Shown here: positions 17,566-24,453 of the stretch, one piece after another
Position numbering within the stretch: position 1 is the first letter of the stretch
Layout of the letters: every line of letters begins with the position of its first letter
Assembly: GCA_946500615.1 (NCBI GenBank)
Contig: CAMMWP010000009.1
Location: forward strand, 1-53,330
Reading direction: 5' to 3'
Source of the DNA: an uncultured Clostridium sp.
GTDB lineage: Bacteria > Bacillota > Clostridia > TANB77 > CAG-508
DNA: 53,330 nt
The notes under the pieces: model-generated
Told to the model about the DNA's origin: nothing
Databases searched by the model: none
The model's input: the letters and a program-made list of their open reading frames with translations, nothing else
Made by a program: the position numbers and the translations under genes

Positions 17566-17693
17566 GACTATTTGAATATACTAAAGGCGGCATGTGTATA
17601 AATGGAGAGTTCATTTCTACAATTGTGAAGTATATTCGCTTTGACTAGTTCTGTCAAGAAACAGGCACCACCAGCTATAGGTGGTGTTTTTTT
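17566..17693 (+). ncRNA. Candidate structured small RNA or 3' UTR ending in a terminator
   Basis: GAATATACT and AGTATATTC form a 9-bp closing stem around a ~45-nt region with a possible inner AAATG/CATTT pair. Next come a TTGAC/GTCAA hairpin and a strong terminator: CACCACC-agctata-GGTGGTG then seven Ts (17666-17693). It lies just after the PF06541 stop, so it may be its 3' UTR. I could not match it to a known riboswitch class. The rest of 17536-17927 is occupied by family D and B repeats and the dpaB promoter region. Confidence 0.4.
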
Positions 17694-17701
17694 CTATATA
17701 A

Positions 17702-17757
17702 CGCGGGCTAAAAATGTTATAAATAGAGAAAATGTTTTAAAAAGCCCGCTATTGTTT
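17702..17757. repeat. Family D hairpin repeat, copy D1
   Basis: GCGGGCTAAAAATGTTATAA ... GTTTTAAAAAGCCCGCTATTGTT: a ~55-bp inverted repeat. Related copies at 18919, 19043 and 39082 share AACAATAGCGGGCTTT at the ends and AATGTTATA inside. Confidence 0.7.
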
Positions 17758-17760
17758 TGT

Positions 17761-17872
17761 TATAGAAAACAATATGAAATTTCAAGTTACGCAAGCTCAA
17801 AGTGAAGATAAATAATAAGTTCTATTTTTAAAAGAAAGTAACCCTTTCCTATTGTATAAAAATTGTATAAAA
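17761..17872 (+). repeat. Family B MITE-like repeat, copy B2
   Basis: TATAGAAAACAATATGAAAT ... CAAGTTACGCAAGCTCAAAG ... AAAAGAAAGTAACCCTTTCC TATTGTATAAAAA. Ends are inverted repeats around ATAG(G)AAA. It directly adjoins family D copy D1. Confidence 0.75.
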
Positions 17873-17897
17873 ACGTCAACTAACATTTACATAAAAT

Positions 17898-17906
17898 CAT
17901 ACTATA
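17898..17906 (+). promoter_or_regulatory. Sporulation-sigma-like -10 element of dpaB
   Basis: CATACTATA matches the CATA-x3-TA -10 pattern of mother-cell sigma factors (sigma-K/sigma-E), about 22 bp before the TTG start; an AC-containing -35 region can be placed in TAACATTTAC. Known spoVF operons are sigma-K dependent. The match is short, so this is suggestive only. Confidence 0.4.
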
Positions 17907-17927
17907 TAAAAGAAAGGAGGAATATAC

Positions 17928-18506
17928 TTGGACATAAAAGGAAAAAAAATAGGATTTGTATTAACGGGATCATTTTGTACATTTCATAAAGTAATACCCA
18001 AAATGAAAGAACTGGTAAAAAAAGAAGCGGAAATTATACCAGTTATGTCATATAATAGTTATCAATTAGACACTAAATTTGGAAAAGCAGAAACATTTAT
18101 AAAAGAAATCAAAGAAATAACAGGAAAAGAAATTATTCATACTATCATGGATGCAGAACCAATCGGCCCAAAAAAAATGACAGACATCATGGTTATAGCA
18201 CCATGTTCTGGAAATACTATGTCTAAATTAGCCTGTGACATTATTGACACACCAGCTACAATGGCAGCAAAATCACACCTAAGAAATGATAGACCATTAG
18301 TCATTGCACCTTCTACTAACAATGGGTTAAGTGGAAACGCTGAAAACATAGGAAAATTATTAAATAGAAGAAATTATTATTTTGTTCCATTTAGACAGGA
18401 TAATCCAATCACAAAGCCAAGATCTATCGTATTTGATGTAGAATCTATTATAAGAACAATAGAATATGCATTAGAAGGAGAACAAATCAGTCCAATATTA
18501 ATTTAA
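17928..18506 (+). CDS. dpaB: Dipicolinate synthase subunit B
   Basis: 192 aa, TTG start with AAAGGAGG eight bases upstream. The flavoprotein-like fold is recognisable: KIGFVLTGSFCTFHKVIPKM, VMSYNSYQLDTKFGKA, MVIAPCSGNTMSKLA, IIDTPATMAAKSHLRNDRP, PLVIAPSTNNGLSGNAENIG. These match SpoVFB/DpaB, which with subunit A makes dipicolinic acid for the spore core. In Bacillus and many Clostridia dpaA lies directly upstream; here the upstream DNA holds only repeats, so dpaA must be elsewhere or another protein supplies that step. Followed by the SOS-type promoter of the LysM gene. Confidence 0.93.
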   Translation: MDIKGKKIGFVLTGSFCTFHKVIPKMKELVKKEAEIIPVMSYNSYQLDTKFGKAETFIKEIKEITGKEIIHTIMDAEPIGPKKMTDIMVIAPCSGNTMSKLACDIIDTPATMAAKSHLRNDRPLVIAPSTNNGLSGNAENIGKLLNRRNYYFVPFRQDNPITKPRSIVFDVESIIRTIEYALEGEQISPILI

Positions 18507-18532
18507 AAAACAAACATTTTTTTGCAAACCTA

Positions 18533-18584
18533 TTGACAAAGAATAAATGTTCGTATATAATACACACATAGCGAACATATATTC
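18533..18584 (+). promoter_or_regulatory. Sigma-A promoter with two LexA-type boxes
   Basis: TTGACA (18533), 17-bp spacer, TATAAT (18556) is a perfect consensus promoter. Two near-matches to the Firmicute SOS box GAAC-N4-GTTC flank the -10: GAATAAATGTTC (18541-18552, in the spacer) and GAACATATATTC (18573-18584, at or after the start point). Each has one change from the consensus. The downstream gene is of the SOS-induced YneA type, which supports the reading. Confidence 0.75.
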
Positions 18585-18600
18585 TTGAGGAGGGATTACA

Positions 18601-18906
18601 ATGAAAAATGTAAAAATCATAAATAAGTATAAATTTATTAGGACATCTGTTACTTTGTTACTAATTATAGGAATGGCTTTATGGATACTTAATAGACCGT
18701 CATATTCTAACAGTGAAGAAAAATATAAAATAGAATATGTAGTAAAAGGAGACACCCTATGGAAGATAGCAGAAGAAGAAATAGAACAAAATGCATATTT
18801 CAAAAATGAAGATATTCGAAATGTAATATTAGAAATTAGAACATTGAATCAAATGGCAACAAGTGACATAACAGAAGGAATGGAAATAAAAATTCCTATC
18901 TATTAG
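18601..18906 (+). CDS. YneA-like LysM membrane protein (SOS cell-division suppressor candidate)
   Basis: 101 aa: short basic N-terminus, one transmembrane helix (FIRTSVTLLLIIGMALWIL), then a single LysM domain at residues ~42-100 (YVVKGDTLWKIAEEE ... LNQMATSDITEGMEIKIPIY). The size and TM-LysM order are those of YneA, which halts division during the SOS response. The promoter carries two LexA-like boxes. AGGAGG eight bases before ATG. Other small LysM proteins exist, so the cell-division role is inferred from architecture plus promoter. Confidence 0.8.
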   Translation: MKNVKIINKYKFIRTSVTLLLIIGMALWILNRPSYSNSEEKYKIEYVVKGDTLWKIAEEEIEQNAYFKNEDIRNVILEIRTLNQMATSDITEGMEIKIPIY

Positions 18907-18918
18907 CAATAAGATAGT

Positions 18919-19037
18919 AAACAATAGCGGGCTTTTTAAAGCATTTTTTCTTGAATAGGAAAAATCAAGTTTTTCCTATTCAAGAACATCGCTTCGCTCT
19001 AACAATTGCACACAAATTTTACTTACGTAAAATTTGG
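18919..19037. repeat. Repeat mosaic: truncated family D, family C hairpin, family E module
   Basis: AACAATAGCGGGCTTTTTAA (partial D2, 18919-18943), then CTTGAATAGGAAAAATCA / TTTTTCCTATTCAAG (C3, 18950-18986), then the E module AACATCGCTTCGCTCTAACA and ATTTTACTTACGTAAAAT (18987-19037). The ACGTAAAAT end is itself palindromic. Together with D3 this fills the 357-bp spacer 18907-19263. Confidence 0.65.
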
Positions 19038-19042
19038 CGCCG

Positions 19043-19140
19043 AACAATGACGCGGGCTTTAAAATGTTATAAACAGAGAAAATGTTCAAAAAAGCCTGCT
19101 ATTGTTCTATTGATAACATTTTAAAGCCCGCGTTATTGTT
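19043..19140. repeat. Family D repeat, compound copy D3
   Basis: AACAATGACGCGGGCTTTAA AATGTTAT at the left and the exact type of complement ending AAAGCCCGCGTTATTGTT at the right (one unpaired base), with an inner AAGCCTGCTATTGTT. It appears to be one full D unit plus an extra inverted half, i.e. two D copies in opposite orientation. Confidence 0.7.
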
Positions 19141-19263
19141 CTTATTAATTTTGTACAAGCCATAATTGTGTACGATGACTTTTTCTAATATATAAAAAAT
19201 CTTTCTATTGTATAAAAAAATAAACTATGATAAAATAGCATAAAAAGATAGGAGGAAAACGAA

Positions 19264-21039
19264 TTGAATCAGATACAAGACAAATATAATTGGAAATTAA
19301 CAGACTTATTTCAAAATAAGGAAGAATTTTATGAAGCAGTAAAAAAATTACAAAACAATTTAAAACAAATAGAAACATATAAAGGAATATTATGTGACAG
19401 CTCAGAAAACTTATATCAATGTTATGCATTATATGAAAAATCACTAATCTATTATGATAAAATTTACTCTTATGGCATGTTTTCATATCATTTAAATATG
19501 GCAGACCAAGAAGGGATAAAACTATTCAAAGAGGTAGAAAATTTGTCAACAGAATTTGGAACAGCAACATCTTTTATAACACCAGAGATTACATTTTCAA
19601 AAGAAGAACAAATACATCAATATCTATTAGAAGACAAAAGGTTAAAACCATATGAAAGAGACATAAAAGATATATTAGAAGATAAGAAACACACTTTAAG
19701 CAAAGAAGAAGAAAATATATTAGCAAACTATTCCGAAATATTTTCTGGACCAGAAAATATATATGATATATTAACCAATGCAGAATTCAAATTTGGAACA
19801 TTAATAGATGAAGAAGGAAATGAAGTAGAACTAACAGATGCAACATATACAAAATATTTAAAAAGTAATGACAGACATGTCAGAAAACAAGCATTCCAAT
19901 TAATGTATAAAAAATATAGTGAATACATGAACACAATAACAGAAATGTATTTAACAAACGTAAAGCAAACAGTCATAACTGCAAAATTAAGAAAATATGA
20001 ATCTTCATTAGAAAATGCTACGAATCATGATGATTCTACCATAAAGGTATATGAAGCACTTATGAAAGGAGTTAATGAAGGATTAGAAATTAACCATGAA
20101 TTTATTGCATTAAAAAAAGAATTGCTAAAATTAAAGGAACTACATATGTATGACCTATATGTAAATCCTTACCAAAAAAGTAAAGATACAATTTCTTTTG
20201 AAGAAGCAAAACAAGAAGTAAAAACAGCATTGGCCGTATTAGGTAAAGAATATGGAAAATTGTTAGAGGAAGCTTTTGAACATAATTGGATAGATGTATA
20301 TGAAAAACCAAATAAAAGAGGGGGCGCATATAGTTCTGGAGTCTATGGTGTACACCCATTTGTTTTAATGAGTTTTACAGAAGACAAACGAGACGTAAGT
20401 ACAATTGCACATGAATTAGGTCATAGTATGCATTCATATTATTCTAATAAAAACCAAAATATCATTAATGCAGGTTATACCATTATGGTAGCGGAAGTAG
20501 CTTCTACCGTCAACGAAATTTTATTAAGTGAATATCAAATTCAACATGAGAAAGACAAAAAGAAAAAAGCAGAATATATTTATGAATTTCTAGAGATGAT
20601 AAGAGCGACTTTTTATAGGCAATCTATGTTTGCAGAATTTGAAAAATCAGTTCATGAAAAAATTGAAAATGGAGAAATGCTATCAGCAGAAGATTTAAAT
20701 AAACTATATTTTGAATTGAATGAAAAATATTTTGGAAAAGATATGATAATTGACAAAGAAATACAATATGAATGGTCTAGAATTCCACATTTTTATACAG
20801 ATTTTTATGTATATAAATATGCAACTGGAATATCAGCAGCAATTTGTATTGCAACAAAAATATTGAATAAAGAAGAAGGTTATGTAGAAAAATATATTAA
20901 CATGTTAAGTCAAGGCTGTATGAAAAAATCAGTAGAATTGTTAAAAATGGTAGATGTAGATTTAGAGGATAGCAATACATACACAATCATTACACAATTC
21001 TATAAGGATAAAATCAATGAGTTAAAAGATTTAATTTAA
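19264..21039 (+). CDS. pepF: Oligoendopeptidase F
   Basis: 591 aa, TTG start after ATAGGAGG. M3 family zinc peptidase: HELGHSMHSYY (HExxH, ~residue 381) and the third ligand region VAEVASTVNEILLS about 25 residues later; RFYTDFYVYKYATGISAA-like C-terminal segment (HFYTDFYVYKYATGISAAI) that lines the substrate cavity is conserved in PepF. Length is usual (about 590-600). It cleaves short peptides in the cytoplasm. Followed after 14 bp by a PF06541 gene, probably one transcript. Confidence 0.95.
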   Translation: MNQIQDKYNWKLTDLFQNKEEFYEAVKKLQNNLKQIETYKGILCDSSENLYQCYALYEKSLIYYDKIYSYGMFSYHLNMADQEGIKLFKEVENLSTEFGTATSFITPEITFSKEEQIHQYLLEDKRLKPYERDIKDILEDKKHTLSKEEENILANYSEIFSGPENIYDILTNAEFKFGTLIDEEGNEVELTDATYTKYLKSNDRHVRKQAFQLMYKKYSEYMNTITEMYLTNVKQTVITAKLRKYESSLENATNHDDSTIKVYEALMKGVNEGLEINHEFIALKKELLKLKELHMYDLYVNPYQKSKDTISFEEAKQEVKTALAVLGKEYGKLLEEAFEHNWIDVYEKPNKRGGAYSSGVYGVHPFVLMSFTEDKRDVSTIAHELGHSMHSYYSNKNQNIINAGYTIMVAEVASTVNEILLSEYQIQHEKDKKKKAEYIYEFLEMIRATFYRQSMFAEFEKSVHEKIENGEMLSAEDLNKLYFELNEKYFGKDMIIDKEIQYEWSRIPHFYTDFYVYKYATGISAAICIATKILNKEEGYVEKYINMLSQGCMKKSVELLKMVDVDLEDSNTYTIITQFYKDKINELKDLI

Positions 21040-21053
21040 GAAAGGGTTAATAT

Positions 21054-21962
21054 ATGAGAAAAAGAAAGCTAAAACAAGAAAAAACAGAAGTAGAAAACAA
21101 CCAAATAGAAGAACTTAATCAAAAAAAAGACAAGCCAAAAAGAACAATTAATGGAATTAGTATATGGAGAATTTTAGCATATTTTATTATTTATAGTATA
21201 GCAGGATATCTAATAGAAACAATCTATGGAATAATAACAAAAGGTGTTTGGGAAAGCAGACAAAGTTTCTTATATGGACCATTTTGTGGGATATATGGTT
21301 TAGGAGCAGTGATTATGATTGTTTGTTTGCACAAATTTCCTAGAAAATTCAATACATTATTTATTGGTGGTTTCATAGTAGGTTCTATAGTAGAATATGT
21401 TGTCAGCTTCCTAGGAGAAATGTTGCTTGGTGTTAAATGGTGGGATTATTCGGGAATGCCATTAAATATAAATGGAAGAATTTGTGTGTATTTTTCAGTT
21501 TTTTGGGGATTTTTAGGAATTTATTTAATTGCTTCTTTAAATCCTAGAGTGGATAGAATGATCAATTGGATAAAAAGCAAATTTAAGACCTATAAAGCTC
21601 TTAAAACGTTTGTCATGACAGTATTTATTTTATTAATCATAGATTGTATTTCAACTGGATTTGCGATTGAATTTTTCTTAGTAAGGATGATTGTAAAAAA
21701 TGACCTTCAAGTTTCAAATAAAGAATTAGTGATGGAACAATATGATAAGATATATGGAAATGAAAAATTGTCTGATTTTATATATCAATTTTGGGGAGAC
21801 AAGAAAATGATAAGAACATTTCCAAATCTAAAGATATCAGATAAAGAGGGAAATATTATATATATGGATAGCTTATTAGATATACAACCATATTACTTAA
21901 AGGTACATGATAGAAACAATAAAAATAATGAAGAGGTTGAGGCAGATATAAGAGGAGAATAA
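21054..21962 (+). CDS. PF06541 putative ABC-transporter-like membrane protein (paralogue 3)
   Basis: 302 aa; longer than the other two paralogues because of a charged N-terminal ~45 residues and a C-terminal soluble part of ~90 residues. Family signature: YSIAGYLIETIYGIITKGVW, RQSFLYGPFCGIYGLGAVI, KWWDYSGMPLNINGRICVYF. About six helices. Function unknown. Ribosome binding site AAAGGG before ATG 21054. Confidence 0.87.
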   Translation: MRKRKLKQEKTEVENNQIEELNQKKDKPKRTINGISIWRILAYFIIYSIAGYLIETIYGIITKGVWESRQSFLYGPFCGIYGLGAVIMIVCLHKFPRKFNTLFIGGFIVGSIVEYVVSFLGEMLLGVKWWDYSGMPLNINGRICVYFSVFWGFLGIYLIASLNPRVDRMINWIKSKFKTYKALKTFVMTVFILLIIDCISTGFAIEFFLVRMIVKNDLQVSNKELVMEQYDKIYGNEKLSDFIYQFWGDKKMIRTFPNLKISDKEGNIIYMDSLLDIQPYYLKVHDRNNKNNEEVEADIRGE

Positions 21963-21966
21963 AAAT

Positions 21967-22009
21967 CTACCATATGGCTACTCTCAGTTTGGAAGGTATG
22001 AATGGTAAT
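21967..22009 (-). repeat. Solo arm of family A (remnant)
   Basis: On the reverse strand, ATTACCATTCATACCTTCC then AAACTGAGAGTAGCCATATG lines up with the 5' arm of copy A1 (TTCAGCTCTTCCCATCTGAG, GGTTACCATATG). No core or second arm is present, so this looks like the residue of a deleted element. Confidence 0.55.
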
Positions 22010-22035
22010 GATTTATTACTAATTTTTAATAAGAA

Positions 22036-22064
22036 TTGCGAAAAGAGGCTACCAATGTTATAAT
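22036..22064 (+). promoter_or_regulatory. Sigma-A promoter of the dockerin gene
   Basis: TTGCGA (22036), 17-bp spacer, TATAAT (22059), about 37 bp before the ATG. Confidence 0.7.
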
Positions 22065-22101
22065 AAAAGTGTAGAATTAAAATCCAAAGGAGGACTTTGT
22101 A

Positions 22102-24381
22102 ATGAGAAATTATATAAAAAGAATCATAATATTTTTGATTATTATGATTATGATAATATCAATCAGCTTACCAATCGTATCAAAAGCAGTATATTTTAGA
22201 ACTACTTCAGAGTCAGAAATCTCATTAAAAGTAGAATTAGAGCGAGACGAAAAAAATCCAAATATTGTTCATATAAGAGCAACAGATACAAACTACAAGA
22301 TAACAGACTTAAAATATGTACATCAATATATAGAAACAAGTAATGTGGATTATTTTGAGGAAGATCATACAGATATCTATACATTTGATATAATGCCAGC
22401 AGAAGCAGTAGAAAAAACCTTTGAGTTAGATGGATACGGAAGTTATACAGTGTATGCAAAAAATGAAAGAGGGGATAGATTTCTAGCAAGAATTACAATA
22501 AATGATCCCAATGATATGCCACAAATTACATTAACAAGAGATGAAGAACACCCACTATATTTAACAATTCAAGTAACAAGTAAAAATCATACAATTACGA
22601 AATTAAAAATTGCTAAAAAACAAAATATAGCAGACAATATTGATTTTAGTGTAGAGGGTACAGACATACAATTTGCAGAAAGTAATGAAATAATGGTAAC
22701 ATATACAGAAATCGCAGAAGAAGGGTTATATGTAATTTACGCAGAAGATAGCGAGGGAAACAAAACAGCCAAACAAATCTATTTAGCAGAAGAAACCACA
22801 CCGATTCAAGTATCTATTACAGATGGAGATAGTCCAAGAAAAGTGAATTTAGAAATAACAGATGCAATATGTAATATTATAAAAGTAAAAGTAGCCAAAA
22901 AATCAGAAATTACAGATTTTGACGACTTTGAAACAAAAGGAGAACAATTGCCAATTACAGAAAGTCAAAAGGTAAGTGTTTCCTATATGGCTCCAGAAGA
23001 TGATACATATGTATTTTATATCGAGGACGAAGCAGGATATAAAAAGATGATTGAAAAAAGAATTACTTCAGAAGAAAAAGTGATACAAGTATCAATTAGT
23101 CAAAATAGTATTGATCCCAATAAATTAACAATTACGGCAACAGACACAATATGTAATATTGTAGAAATGAAAATTGCAATTGGAAACGACATAGATATGG
23201 ACTACTTTAAAAACAATGGAGAAATAATTCCAATAGAAGAAGGTAAAGAAGTTGTAGCAAATTACACAGTTGATCAAAATTGTACAATCAATGTTTATGT
23301 AAAAGATGAGCAAGGATATAGTTATTTATATAAAAAACAAATTATTGGAATAGATGAGCCAGAAGAAAATGAGCCACCACAAATTACATTAGAGCAAAAT
23401 GAAAAGAATCTAAAACAAATTGATGTAACTGTAACAGATAAAGACTCTTATATCGATGAAATTAAATGGGCAAAAGGAAGTCAATCCATTTCTTATTTTG
23501 CGAATAATGGAACAAGAATTGGTCAAGAAAGTGTAGGTAGCAGAATACATACAGAATTTATAATTAATGCAATTGGTACATATACAGTGTATGCTAAAGA
23601 TCAAGAGGGAAATGAGGTAGTAAAAGAAATTTATATTACAAGTTTGGAAGAAATGCCAGAAGATACAACACCACCAACAATTAAAACGGAAAATGAAAGT
23701 ATAAATAATCATGAATCTGTCAAAGTAACAATACAAGTAGAAGATACACAATCACAGATTAAAACTATAAAAATAGCGAATGGAAATCAAACAGTAGAAT
23801 ATTTTAAAGATGGAGGAACAACACTTCAAACAATACAAGATGACAAATCTGCTCAAGCAATTGTCATGATAACAAAAAATGGAATTTATACTATATATGC
23901 TGAAGACGAAAAAGGAAATGGTAGTATAAAAGTAATGAATATTACAGACATTGTAATACCAGAACCAGAGCCGGAACCAGATGATGATACAATTGATTCA
24001 TCTATATATGAAATAGAAGAAAATGAAATCAATAAAATAGTTCCAAATACAATATTAGAACAATTCAAAAATAATATTTCTACTGAAGTTGCATATACAA
24101 TAAAAAATATAGAAGGAACACAAGTAAAGCCTACAGATATAATAGGAACAGGATTTATATTAGAAACGGCAACAGGAAAGCAATATATTCTTATTGTTAC
24201 AGGAGATCTAAATAGTGATGGAAAGATAACACTTACAGATATGTCTATATTAAGAAAACATTATCTACAAGTTGAGAACTTACAAGGAGAATATCTAAAG
24301 GCAGGAGATATGGATAATAATAATAAGATAAGTTTAAACGATATATCAATTATGAGAAAACAAATATTGGGAATCATATAG
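22102..24381 (+). CDS. Secreted repeat protein with C-terminal dockerin
   Basis: 759 aa. Signal peptide: basic start MRNYIKR, long hydrophobic stretch, then SLPIVSKA before VYF (cleavage near residue 32). Residues ~35-620 are six diverged beta-rich repeats of about 95 residues, each with a pattern I-x-I/KI/VAK ... YF/DF ... Y-x-VYAKDEQGN. A PEPEPEP linker follows at ~630, a ~60-residue segment, then a type I dockerin (residues ~700-759) with two Ca-binding repeats: GDLNSDGKITLTDMSILRKH and GDMDNNNKISLNDISIMRKQ. Dockerins bind cohesins of cellulosome-like complexes; no cohesin or catalytic domain is visible here, so it may be structural. Preceded by AAAGGAGG. Confidence 0.88.
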   Translation: MRNYIKRIIIFLIIMIMIISISLPIVSKAVYFRTTSESEISLKVELERDEKNPNIVHIRATDTNYKITDLKYVHQYIETSNVDYFEEDHTDIYTFDIMPAEAVEKTFELDGYGSYTVYAKNERGDRFLARITINDPNDMPQITLTRDEEHPLYLTIQVTSKNHTITKLKIAKKQNIADNIDFSVEGTDIQFAESNEIMVTYTEIAEEGLYVIYAEDSEGNKTAKQIYLAEETTPIQVSITDGDSPRKVNLEITDAICNIIKVKVAKKSEITDFDDFETKGEQLPITESQKVSVSYMAPEDDTYVFYIEDEAGYKKMIEKRITSEEKVIQVSISQNSIDPNKLTITATDTICNIVEMKIAIGNDIDMDYFKNNGEIIPIEEGKEVVANYTVDQNCTINVYVKDEQGYSYLYKKQIIGIDEPEENEPPQITLEQNEKNLKQIDVTVTDKDSYIDEIKWAKGSQSISYFANNGTRIGQESVGSRIHTEFIINAIGTYTVYAKDQEGNEVVKEIYITSLEEMPEDTTPPTIKTENESINNHESVKVTIQVEDTQSQIKTIKIANGNQTVEYFKDGGTTLQTIQDDKSAQAIVMITKNGIYTIYAEDEKGNGSIKVMNITDIVIPEPEPEPDDDTIDSSIYEIEENEINKIVPNTILEQFKNNISTEVAYTIKNIEGTQVKPTDIIGTGFILETATGKQYILIVTGDLNSDGKITLTDMSILRKHYLQVENLQGEYLKAGDMDNNNKISLNDISIMRKQILGII

Positions 24382-24453
24382 TATGATTAAAAATATATTA
24401 CGTTATTTAGAAATATTTCTAAATATGTAATATATTTTTTATAAGGAGGAAAT

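Noticed and set aside
17566..17693. Known riboswitch (purine, preQ1, c-di-GMP, THF, guanidine, glycine) upstream of dpaB
   Set aside because: None of the consensus motifs I know for these classes fits, and the terminator is ~230 bp before dpaB with repeats between.
23410..23751. Reverse-strand ORF of 113 codons under the dockerin gene
   Set aside because: Cys/Phe/Tyr-rich translation, no ribosome binding site, fully antisense to a well-supported gene; an AT-bias shadow.
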